Source of the DNA: Clostridiales bacterium
GTDB taxonomy: Bacteria > Bacillota > Clostridia > Christensenellales > QALW01
Direction: 5' to 3'
Length of the DNA stretch: 32,445 bases
Assembly: GCA_015069575.1 (NCBI GenBank)
Contig: SVIH01000016.1
Location: 1-32,445, forward strand
The notes under the pieces were generated by a model. It was not told where the DNA came from, ran no database searches, and saw only the letters and a list, made by a program, of their open reading frames with translations. Both the position numbers and the translations under genes were made by a program. How positions within the stretch are numbered: position 1 is the first letter of the stretch; each line of letters begins with the position of its first letter. Of the stretch, positions 1 through 6,984 are shown piece by piece.

Positions 1-104
<104 letters not shown>

Positions 105-112
105 TCTATATG

Positions 113-148
113 AAAAAACAACCACTAAAAAAGTGGTTGTTTTTTTGT
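113..148 (+). terminator. rho-independent terminator of the rRNA operon
   Basis: An inverted repeat with arms AACAACCACT and AGTGGTTGTT around a short A-rich loop is followed by a run of seven or more T. It lies directly after the 5S gene and would end the rRNA transcript. The next 100 bases up to the promoter at 246 hold nothing recognisable. Confidence 0.9.
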
Positions 149-245
149 TTTACCTAATATAACCCCCAAAACCTGTTTCGCGGCTTTTGTTGGCTTATGT
201 TTATATACCATCATCTACCCGATTATTATCAGTTAATAATTCTTG

Positions 246-274
246 TTGACGCTATTTTATTTTTTTGTTATAAT
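246..274 (+). promoter_or_regulatory. sigma-A type promoter for the first SDR gene
   Basis: TTGACG at 246-251 and a perfect TATAAT at 269-274 are separated by 17 bases. The gene starts 40 bases after the -10 box, with GAGAGG as ribosome binding site. Confidence 0.8.
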
Positions 275-313
275 GAACTCGCAAAAATAATTACGAATAA
301 ATGAGAGGGTTTT

Positions 314-1114
314 ATGGGATTTTTAAAAGGAAAAACAGCGATAATTACAGGCGCAGGCTTTGCCGCTTTATCTGATGGACGATGCGGATCTATCGGTTAT
401 GGAATTGCTACTGCATATGCAAAAGAAGGAGCAAATCTTGTAATAACAGGAAGAAATTTTTCAAAACTTGAAAAGGCAAAAGAAGAACTTGAAAAACTTT
501 ATGGCATAAAGGTATTGATTTTTTCTGCAGATATATCAGCAGGATTAGATAACGAAGCCACAGTTAAGAGTGTTATCGATGCAACAATTAAAGAGTTTGG
601 AAGAATTGATGTTCTTATTAATAATGCGCAGGCTTCTGCATCAGGAGTTACTATTCAGGATCACACTACTGAACAGTTTGATTTAGCGCTTTATTCAGGT
701 CTTTATGCAACATTTTATTATATGAAAGCTTGCTATCCTTATCTTAAAGAAACACAGGGAAGCATAATAAATTTTGCTTCAGGTGCAGGCTTATTCGGTA
801 ATTATGGTCAGTGCGCTTATGCTGCTGCTAAAGAAGGTATCCGTGGCCTTACAAGAGTTGCTGCAACAGAATGGGCAAAAGACGGAATTAACACAAATGT
901 TGTATGTCCTCTTGCCTGGACAGCTCAGCTTGAAAACTTTGAAAAGGCTTATCCGGAAGCATTCAAAGCAAATGTAAAAATGCCACCTGCAGGCCATTTT
1001 GGTGATTCTGAAGAAGAAATCGGACGTGTTTGCGTTCAGATAGTATCACCTGATTTTAAATATATGAACGGTGAAACAATTACACTTGAAGGCGGTATGG
1101 GTCTTCGTCCTTAA
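314..1114 (+). CDS. short-chain dehydrogenase/reductase (SDR)
   Basis: A 266-residue classical SDR: NAD(P)-dependent oxidation or reduction of an alcohol/carbonyl, cytosolic, substrate unknown. The Rossmann motif starts at T12-G13, NNA is at 104-106, and the catalytic Ser156, Tyr169 and Lys173 are visible. The glycine-rich loop is longer than usual: between TGAG and SIGYGIA lies an extra segment of about nine residues (FAALSDGRC), whereas most SDRs have TGxxxGIG. The C-terminal end is the normal NGETITLEGG type. The start has a GAGAGG site 5 bases upstream. It is monocistronic, between its own promoter and terminator, next to sugar-related genes, so a sugar or sugar-acid dehydrogenase is possible; a 3-oxoacyl-ACP reductase-like role cannot be excluded. 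Confidence 0.88.
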   Translation: MGFLKGKTAIITGAGFAALSDGRCGSIGYGIATAYAKEGANLVITGRNFSKLEKAKEELEKLYGIKVLIFSADISAGLDNEATVKSVIDATIKEFGRIDVLINNAQASASGVTIQDHTTEQFDLALYSGLYATFYYMKACYPYLKETQGSIINFASGAGLFGNYGQCAYAAAKEGIRGLTRVAATEWAKDGINTNVVCPLAWTAQLENFEKAYPEAFKANVKMPPAGHFGDSEEEIGRVCVQIVSPDFKYMNGETITLEGGMGLRP

Positions 1115-1131
1115 ATATATGTTATAAAATT

Positions 1132-1157
1132 AAAAGCACTTCTTTAGAAGTGCTTTT
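1132..1157. terminator. bidirectional terminator between convergent genes
   Basis: Arms AAAAGCACTTCT and AGAAGTGCTTTT form a near-perfect hairpin with T-runs on either strand. It sits between the SDR gene (plus) and the AraC-type regulator (minus) and can serve both. Confidence 0.85.
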
Positions 1158-1180
1158 TGCTTTTTCTTTAATTATACATT

Positions 1181-2017
1181 TTACATAAAAAGCTGTCGGT
1201 AATGCTTTGGCGTCATACCTGTATGGCGGAAAAAGAATTTAATAAAATAAGAAGTTTCAACAAAACCGCATGCTTGGGCTATATCGTAAACAGGATTTTG
1301 TGTAGTTATTAATAATTTCTGTGCGTGTTTTAATCTTACTGATTCTATATAAGTATGAAGCGTTATACCTTCCCAATGCAAAAAATAACTGTTTAAATAA
1401 TGAGGATGGTAGCCTATTTCTTTGGATATTATTTTGTTATTTATTTGCTGTGAGAAATTTTGATTAACATATTCTTTAATAGCCTGAATTTGTGGTTTTG
1501 TAGAATTTTTATTGTCTGATATTTTAAGATACATAATTTTAGAAAGAATATATTTCATTAATCCTGACCTTATATTCGTTGCATCAGTTGATGAAATATC
1601 TTCTATTTCGCCAAGTTCACGAAAAGCATTTTCAAATTCATAAGAGTGGGGGAAATGTAATGCCTGTTCAAAACCAGGTAAGCAGTTTTTAGAAAATATT
1701 TCGTTTTTAGAAAAAAATTCTTTTTGAACAGGCGCCCTTTCGGTGATAAAAGTATGTTCACTGTCAAAATCAAAATTTATAACATAAAACTCCACAGGAG
1801 CGCCATCTATAATAATTTTGTATGCTGTTCCTGGCGGAATAGTTAATATAGATGATGGTTCAAGTTTGATGTTGGCATCGTCGACCTGAACTGTAAAAGA
1901 ACCATTTAAAACATAAAATAAACGAAAGTCATAGGCACATACTTGATTAGGATAGGTTGAAGAAAGACAACGCCGTTTGCAAAAACGCACATAAGGATTA
2001 AATAAATTTTCATTCAT
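1181..2017 (-). CDS. AraC-family transcriptional regulator with cupin domain
   Basis: About 278 residues. The N-terminal half looks like an AraC cupin ligand-binding domain (FRLFYVLNGSFTVQVDD, then an IPPGTAY segment). The C-terminal hundred residues are the double helix-turn-helix, with IISKEIGYHPHYLNSYF and a second helix set ending in VYDIAQACGF, SYFIKFFFRHTGMTP and YR. I chose the ATG at 2017 because an AAAGG lies just upstream; a longer reading to 2209 would add a hydrophobic stretch unlike AraC N-termini and would overlap the divergent gene. It is divergent from the Gfo/Idh oxidoreductase with about 100 bases between, so it probably controls that operon in response to a sugar-like ligand. 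Confidence 0.9.
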   Translation of the reverse strand: MNENLFNPYVRFCKRRCLSSTYPNQVCAYDFRLFYVLNGSFTVQVDDANIKLEPSSILTIPPGTAYKIIIDGAPVEFYVINFDFDSEHTFITERAPVQKEFFSKNEIFSKNCLPGFEQALHFPHSYEFENAFRELGEIEDISSTDATNIRSGLMKYILSKIMYLKISDNKNSTKPQIQAIKEYVNQNFSQQINNKIISKEIGYHPHYLNSYFLHWEGITLHTYIESVRLKHAQKLLITTQNPVYDIAQACGFVETSYFIKFFFRHTGMTPKHYRQLFM

Positions 2018-2052
2018 ACAAATATAACCTTTGCTTTTTACCATTTTTGATT

Positions 2053-2076
2053 TGTAATTTACATTGATGATATCAT
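2053..2076. promoter_or_regulatory. candidate operator elements in the divergent intergenic region
   Basis: Two short inverted repeats lie side by side: TGTAA-T-TTACA at 2053-2063 and the perfect palindrome ATGATATCAT at 2067-2076. The second overlaps the -35 box of the plus-strand promoter. They are plausible binding sites for the divergent AraC-type protein, but both are short and AT-rich. Confidence 0.35.
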
Positions 2077-2092
2077 ATTTCAGTGTTATAAT
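2064..2092 (+). promoter_or_regulatory. promoter for the Gfo/Idh oxidoreductase operon
   Basis: TTGATG at 2064-2069, a 17-base spacer and TATAAT at 2087-2092. AAGGAG follows before the ATG at 2120. Confidence 0.75.
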
Positions 2093-2119
2093 CAAGAAAA
2101 AAATAAAGGAGCAACATAA

Positions 2120-3346
2120 ATGAACGATAAAAATAAACATGAACTTCATGTTGCGATAATAGGATGCGGAGACTTTGCAAAACATTTTGTACCGTTGTTT
2201 CTGGCGCATCCTACAGTTGACTCATTAAAGGTTTGTGATATTGACGAAAAAAGGGCAAGAGAATATGCAAAAACCTTTAATGTAGGGATAATAAAAACAT
2301 TTGAAGATGTTATTAATGATAAAGCAATTAATACTGTGGCGATATTTACTCAGCGTCATACACACGGAGATCTTGTTGTTCGTGCGTTAAATGCAGGAAA
2401 AGATGTGTATTCTGCGGTGCCGATGGCGGTTTCTGTAGAAGATTGTAAACGCATTATTGATGCAGTAAAACAAACAGGGCGAATTTATATGATGGGTGAA
2501 ACGTGTATTTATTACCCTAGCGCTATGTATTGTAAAGAAGCATTTGAGCGCGGTGAATTTGGTGATTTTGTTTATGCCGAATCTCAATATTATCACGATA
2601 TTTCTCATTTTCCAAAGGAATTTCAGGATGATAAGCCGAACTCTGCTGTGCCACCATTTTTTTATCCAACTCATTCAACAGCAATGGTGTTACATGCTAC
2701 AAACTCATATGTTACAAAGGTTAGTGCGATGGGTTACTGCGATATACAAGAAGATACTCCATTTGCTATTGGTAAAAATCCGTGGGACAATACATTTTCC
2801 AATGAATTTTCACTTATGCGTCTTTCCAATGGGGGCGTTGCAAGGGTTAACGAATGCAGGCGAATCGGATATAAAGCGCCAAGTTCTTCTGTGCAAAGTT
2901 TTTACGGAACAAAAGGATCATATCAATTTAGTAATGCGCAACATATTATGCAGACACTTACAGAACAAGGTGTCACACTAAAGGATGTCAGCCATTACGT
3001 TAATCCTGAAGAAATGACTCAAAATAATAATGGAACTGTTGATTTTAAAAACTGTGTTGCCAATCATGGTTATCAATGGTATCATGTTTCACCAATTCAA
3101 GCAAAAGAATATAAGCGGATACCTGATAGTTATAGAAAAATTGCTCAAGTAAATGGACATATGGCATCACACCAACTTCTTATTGATGAATTTTGCACCT
3201 GCGTTGCTAATGGAAAAATGCCGTATGTTAATGCATGGCGTGCTGCACGATTTACTATTCCCGGTTTAATAGCGCATGAATCAGCTAAGCAAGGCGGAAA
3301 ATTACTTGATGTGCCCGATTTTGGTGGAGGACCTGAAGAAACATGA
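2120..3346 (+). CDS. Gfo/Idh/MocA-family oxidoreductase with atypical EKP motif
   Basis: 408 residues, slightly longer than the usual 330-390. The N-terminal Rossmann fold is clear (VAIIGCGDFA, residues 11-20, then the acidic D40-I-D at the end of beta-2), pointing to NAD(H) binding. At the position where family members have Glu-Lys-Pro, with the catalytic lysine, this protein has A99-V100-P101. The C-terminal part carries the substrate domain with the HSTAMVLHA segment. Such proteins act on cyclic sugars, inositols or glycosides, or are redox-neutral glycosidases (GH109 and GH179-like). The missing lysine argues against a plain dehydrogenase. The gene has a strong AAGGAG site and overlaps the next gene by four bases. 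Confidence 0.88.
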   Translation: MNDKNKHELHVAIIGCGDFAKHFVPLFLAHPTVDSLKVCDIDEKRAREYAKTFNVGIIKTFEDVINDKAINTVAIFTQRHTHGDLVVRALNAGKDVYSAVPMAVSVEDCKRIIDAVKQTGRIYMMGETCIYYPSAMYCKEAFERGEFGDFVYAESQYYHDISHFPKEFQDDKPNSAVPPFFYPTHSTAMVLHATNSYVTKVSAMGYCDIQEDTPFAIGKNPWDNTFSNEFSLMRLSNGGVARVNECRRIGYKAPSSSVQSFYGTKGSYQFSNAQHIMQTLTEQGVTLKDVSHYVNPEEMTQNNNGTVDFKNCVANHGYQWYHVSPIQAKEYKRIPDSYRKIAQVNGHMASHQLLIDEFCTCVANGKMPYVNAWRAARFTIPGLIAHESAKQGGKLLDVPDFGGGPEET

Positions 3347-3894
3347 ATACTATATTAGAATGGATTAAAGCAAGTTTTTCAAATCCAATTAACATTATTG
3401 CAGAAATCATCGGTATTTTAGCGCTTATCCTTTCGTTTTTTATATTTCTGTTTAATAAACGAAGTCATATAATTGCTGTAAAGACCGTATGTGATTCAAT
3501 GGGAGCGATTCGTTTTTTGCTTCGCGGTGAACTTGTTGGTGGCGCCATTAATGCGCTTAATATTGTAAGAAATATTGTTTTTTCTCAAAAACATAAACGA
3601 TGGGTAAATCATCTGTATACACCCTTGTTTTTTTGCATTTTAACATTTCTTACAGCGTTATTAAGGTGGAAGGAATGGTATAGTTTTTTGCCTATGGCGG
3701 GGTCACTGTTAGGTACAATCGGGTTTTGGTGCAGTGATGTTAAAAATGTGCGCAAATTTAATCTTCCGGCAGTGTTTTTGTGGTTGATTTATGGTGTTAT
3801 AATAAAATCTTTTTCAACAGTTCTTTGTAATATTTTTTCAATCGCATCTATAATTATTGCTATGGTAAAAGAAAATCAAGTCCACAATAAGTAG
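3343..3894 (+). CDS. YgjV-like small membrane protein
   Basis: 183 residues with about five hydrophobic segments (around residues 17-36, 84-105, 112-128, 140-155, 158-172). The IGILALILSFFIFLF start, the HIIAVKTVCDSMGAIRFLL segment and the AINALNIVRNIVF segment match the layout of the E. coli inner membrane protein YgjV (Imp-YgjV family), which has the same length. No biochemical function is known for the family. It overlaps the oxidoreductase stop in an ATGA arrangement, so the two are translationally coupled, suggesting that the membrane protein serves the same substrate; a transporter role would be inference only. Confidence 0.7.
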   Translation: MNTILEWIKASFSNPINIIAEIIGILALILSFFIFLFNKRSHIIAVKTVCDSMGAIRFLLRGELVGGAINALNIVRNIVFSQKHKRWVNHLYTPLFFCILTFLTALLRWKEWYSFLPMAGSLLGTIGFWCSDVKNVRKFNLPAVFLWLIYGVIIKSFSTVLCNIFSIASIIIAMVKENQVHNK

Positions 3895-3911
3895 AGTAAA
3901 TATAATTTAAT

Positions 3912-3960
3912 AAAAAGACCCCTCAAAAAGCGCAAAATGCATTTGTTTGAGGGGTTTTTA
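3912..3960. terminator. bidirectional terminator
   Basis: Arms ACCCCTCAAA (3918-3927) and TTTGAGGGGT (3946-3955) with an 18-base loop and T-runs on both strands. It separates the convergent YgjV-like and aldose-epimerase-like genes. Confidence 0.8.
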
Positions 3961-3973
3961 TACTATTTATGAT

Positions 3974-4837
3974 TTATTCTGAAACATTAGGCACTGAAAT
4001 ACTGTGCTCATGCGAAAATGTTTCGTTGCTTTTAATACAAATAATGCCTTCTTTTTCTGAAATATTTTTAACATATCCTTCAGTTTCAGAACAACCGCAC
4101 CATGCTTCAATGCATAAATATTTGCGATCTTGCAATGTCCACAATGCAACACAGGTTGAATTTCCTAAACCAACATTAACAGTTCTGCTTTTATTACAAA
4201 GAATTATGTTTTTTGATTTTGGTAAACGGAGAATATATGTGCAACGCTCAAATTCATCATATTTAAGGGCAAGTTTGTGATTGTTCAAACATATTTTTTC
4301 TTCTTCACCATTGAAAAATCCTTCAGAAAGAATTCGTCTTATTATAAATTCGTCATCAGGAAATTCCAATTCATAATCTTCAACACCTTCAGGACAAGCA
4401 AATCCTTCGTGCCCGCCAACAGAAAAGAACATTTCCTTGCTATCATTATTAGTAACCTGATAAAAAATATTAACTTTATTATCTTCTAAAGTAAATTTAA
4501 CCCTGAAAGTAAAATCAAAAGGGTATTGTTCTTTGGTCTTTGGCGTGTGATTAGTTGAAAGTGTAACGGAATCTGAAGTAATTTCATCAATATCAAATTC
4601 TGAAAAACGGATAAATCCGTGAATTCCCATTTGGAATTCTTGCCCGTTGTAAAGATATTTGTTATCCCACAATCTTCCGCAAATAGGGAAAAGGATAGGT
4701 GCGGTGCTATTCCAAACTTCAGGATTTTTTTGCCATAAAATTTCAGTATCGCCACATTTAAGGCTTGTCATCTGCGCACCTGTTGTGCTCACATTAAGCG
4801 TTAATATTTGGTTGCTGATAGTTATTGTCTGTTCCAA
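3974..4837 (-). CDS. aldose 1-epimerase-like protein (LacX type)
   Basis: 287 residues of the galactose mutarotase fold. Typical marks are TEILWQ near residue 31, PILFPICGRL at 48-57, the HGF motif with His73, GGHEGF with His143, and a C-terminal CIEAW with Glu244, matching the two His and the Glu base of mutarotases. It would interconvert alpha and beta anomers of a hexose or bind a sugar in the cytosol. The only in-frame start that fits is TTG at 4837, with GGTGA about nine bases upstream. This places the start 44 bases inside the end of the upstream regulator gene, so expression is probably coupled to it. The exact sugar is unknown; the family includes non-catalytic sugar binders. Confidence 0.85.
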   Translation of the reverse strand: MEQTITISNQILTLNVSTTGAQMTSLKCGDTEILWQKNPEVWNSTAPILFPICGRLWDNKYLYNGQEFQMGIHGFIRFSEFDIDEITSDSVTLSTNHTPKTKEQYPFDFTFRVKFTLEDNKVNIFYQVTNNDSKEMFFSVGGHEGFACPEGVEDYELEFPDDEFIIRRILSEGFFNGEEEKICLNNHKLALKYDEFERCTYILRLPKSKNIILCNKSRTVNVGLGNSTCVALWTLQDRKYLCIEAWCGCSETEGYVKNISEKEGIICIKSNETFSHEHSISVPNVSE

Positions 4838-5930
4838 TTATATCACCGGTCCTATCAAAAATATTAATTAGTAATTGGTATAATTCCTGCTTTGAATGAG
4901 TATTGGTTAACTGATATATTTTTTTCATTCTATAACGCAATGCAGTGGCTGAAATATACAGTTTTTCAGAAATTTCTGAAAGCGTCAGGTTCTGATGAAT
5001 CCCCAAAAGAATCTGGGAATTTATTTTGTCTGTTGAATTAAGTATTTCATCAAGCCCTAATATTTGTTTTAACGGTATATCGTTTATAATGCTTTGGGAA
5101 TCATGCTCAACAATTCCTAAATCAAAACTTACTGTTGTGTTGGGGGTAAAAAAGTTTGTTGTTTCCCGCGGAATAACATTACAGTCAATACAGATATTAC
5201 AATTTGAAATTTCGGGATTTTGTGTTAAAAAGTAAAAAAGTTTTATAGCGTGCAGGGCAGTTTTTTTATAATCAAAAGAAGCCGATGTAATGGATGGCTT
5301 AAATAATTTGCCAATAGAAGAGTTTCCATACCCTGCAATCATAAGATCATCTGGAATGTTAATTCCAATTTTTTTTGCTGAAAGAATAAGTTTTATTGCA
5401 AAATAATCATTGGCGCAAATTACTGCATCATATTTATCTATGCGTTTTAAAAGATTGTTAATGGTTTCCTGGGCAGAGGTTGTGTAATTATAAATATCTT
5501 CTTCGGGGTTATATCCGTACAAGGTGTTTACCGAGTCGGTAAAACCTTGTTTTTTTTCATAGTCAACAATAGAGCCGGTGTTTATGCCAAGCAATGCAAT
5601 TCTTTTAGCATTAAGTTGTTTGAAATAAGAAACAATATTTGATGTAGTTGCTTTTCGGTTTATTGTAACATAACTAACAAAAGAGTTTGTTTCCGTTAAA
5701 TTAGCACCAACAACAATACATCTGATAGAGTTTGTTTTGCAAAGTTGTATACATTCATTTATAAATATATTAGAAACGCCGATAATAAGAATAACGGAGT
5801 CCTTTTTTAAAGTTTTTATTGAACTTTTAAGTATAGGCTGAACATTCTTTTTTGAAAAAATTTTCAGCATCTGATTATACCATATGGTTTGCTTAAAGTT
5901 GTCTTCAACAATTATAGGAATTTTAGACAT
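4794..5930 (-). CDS. regulator: LacI-type sugar-binding domain fused to a PucR/CdaR-like C-terminal HTH
   Basis: 378 residues. Residues about 2-260 follow the type I periplasmic-binding fold of LacI regulators: ICANDYFAIK at 171-180, PDDLMIAGYGNSS at 193-205, PSIT at 212-215, and IPRETT at 253-258. The usual LacI N-terminal DNA-binding headpiece is absent; the protein starts directly with the first beta strand of the sensor. Residues about 313-355 (NLTLSEISEKLYIS then ALRYRMKKIYQLT) instead look like the C-terminal HTH of PucR/CdaR regulators. A similar swap is known in E. coli XylR (sensor plus AraC HTH). ATG at 5930 has GAGGTG upstream. It is divergent from the 6079 operon and most likely controls it and/or itself. 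Confidence 0.82.
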   Translation of the reverse strand: MSKIPIIVEDNFKQTIWYNQMLKIFSKKNVQPILKSSIKTLKKDSVILIIGVSNIFINECIQLCKTNSIRCIVVGANLTETNSFVSYVTINRKATTSNIVSYFKQLNAKRIALLGINTGSIVDYEKKQGFTDSVNTLYGYNPEEDIYNYTTSAQETINNLLKRIDKYDAVICANDYFAIKLILSAKKIGINIPDDLMIAGYGNSSIGKLFKPSITSASFDYKKTALHAIKLFYFLTQNPEISNCNICIDCNVIPRETTNFFTPNTTVSFDLGIVEHDSQSIINDIPLKQILGLDEILNSTDKINSQILLGIHQNLTLSEISEKLYISATALRYRMKKIYQLTNTHSKQELYQLLINIFDRTGDIIGTDNNYQQPNINA

Positions 5931-5943
5931 AAAAACACCTCAA

Positions 5944-5965
5944 ATAATTATTATATAATAATTAT
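5944..5965. promoter_or_regulatory. 22-bp perfect AT palindrome over the regulator's -10 box
   Basis: Positions 5944-5965 read identically on both strands (half-site ATAATTATTAT). The palindrome covers the -10 box of the minus-strand promoter, so binding there would repress the regulator gene. Because it is made of A and T only, it could also be a chance feature. Confidence 0.35.
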
Positions 5966-5978
5966 AATAATGTGTCAA
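5950..5978 (-). promoter_or_regulatory. consensus promoter for the hybrid regulator gene
   Basis: On the minus strand TTGACA (5978-5973) and TATAAT (5955-5950) are separated by exactly 17 bases: a full consensus promoter 20 bases before the ATG at 5930. Confidence 0.85.
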
Positions 5979-6014
5979 CGCTATTTTGCTATGAAAATTC
6001 ACACCAAAATTGGC

Positions 6015-6044
6015 TTGGAAAAAACTAAAAAAACCCTGTATTAT
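6015..6044 (+). promoter_or_regulatory. weak promoter candidate for the 6079 operon
   Basis: TTGGAA at 6015-6020 and TATTAT at 6039-6044 with an 18-base spacer. Further TATAAT-like strings at 6050 and 6062 lack a -35 partner. The weak match would suit an activator-dependent operon. Confidence 0.35.
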
Positions 6045-6078
6045 TAATATATAATAAATAATATAATAGGGGGATCAT

Positions 6079-6984
6079 ATGTTAAAGAAAATTGATATGC
6101 ATGTGCATTGTATTGAAGAGCGTGGAATACCCAAGCAATCAGGCCATTTTTATCCAACTGTTAAAGAATTAAGAGTTATATATGATAAAATCGGTGTTGA
6201 AAAGGGTGTTTTATTACCACCCGGTACATGCCCTGAATTTACAACCGAAAGGCTTTCACCAAGGGAAGCAAAAGCAATAGCAGATAATTATAACGACACT
6301 ATCGGTTGGTGGTTTTGCGGAATAGATCCAAGATTTGGTAATAATAATGAAGAAACAAACTTTTCGCATTATTTAAACTACTATAAATCATTGGGCGCAA
6401 AAGGTGTAAGTGAGCAAATTGCCAATATATATCTTGATGATCCAAGAATGTTGAACTTGTTTAAGCATTGTGAAATGTGCAATATGTCAGTAACACTTCA
6501 TTTTGGTAAAATGGGCAACGATTACGGCGTGGTAGACGATTTACATTTGCCCCGTCTTGAAAAAGTTTTAAAGATGTTTCCTAAATTAAAAGTAATAGGT
6601 CATTCTGTAAGGTTCTGGTCAGAATTAGATGCATCTGTAACAGAAGAAACATCAAATACCTACCCAAGCGGAAAAGTAACTAAAGAAGGCAGAGTTGCTG
6701 AATTAATGCGCAAGTATGATAATTTATATTGTGATTTATCATCACTTTCAGGATATCGTGCAATGGTTCGCGATCCTGAATATACATATAAATTTATGGA
6801 AGAATTTGCTGACAGAATCTTCTATGCAACAGATATTCATGACCCTGAAAATATTGACCACGAAATGCTTAATCTTTCAGATTTCCTTGATAAAGCGGTT
6901 GAAAATGGAAAGATTTCATTCTCCACATACAAAAAAATATGCAGGGGAAATGCTTTAAAATTGCTTGGTGAAGAAGATGAATAA
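6079..6984 (+). CDS. amidohydrolase-family (TIM-barrel) hydrolase, possible sugar lactonase
   Basis: 301 residues. The metal-binding DMHVH motif (His8, His10) opens the protein; His141 (TLHFGK), His175 (VIGHSVRFW) and Asp252 (YATDIHD) follow at the spacing of the amidohydrolase-2 family (PF04909). Members include L-fuconolactonase and L-rhamnono-gamma-lactonase, as well as decarboxylases of aromatic acids. As first gene of an operon with a dehydratase and SDR, hydrolysis of a sugar lactone to the open aldonate is the likeliest reaction (inference). No signal peptide. GGGGG precedes the ATG. Its end overlaps the flavoprotein gene. Confidence 0.85.
   Translation: MLKKIDMHVHCIEERGIPKQSGHFYPTVKELRVIYDKIGVEKGVLLPPGTCPEFTTERLSPREAKAIADNYNDTIGWWFCGIDPRFGNNNEETNFSHYLNYYKSLGAKGVSEQIANIYLDDPRMLNLFKHCEMCNMSVTLHFGKMGNDYGVVDDLHLPRLEKVLKMFPKLKVIGHSVRFWSELDASVTEETSNTYPSGKVTKEGRVAELMRKYDNLYCDLSSLSGYRAMVRDPEYTYKFMEEFADRIFYATDIHDPENIDHEMLNLSDFLDKAVENGKISFSTYKKICRGNALKLLGEEDE

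Noticed and set aside
2018..2209. 64-residue N-terminal extension of the AraC-type regulator
   Set aside because: It runs through the divergent promoter and 90 bases of the opposite gene, is hydrophobic and unlike AraC N-termini; the ATG at 2017 fits better.
2496..2981. 161-codon open frame on the plus strand
   Set aside because: Out-of-frame shadow within the Gfo/Idh oxidoreductase, which has clear family motifs.
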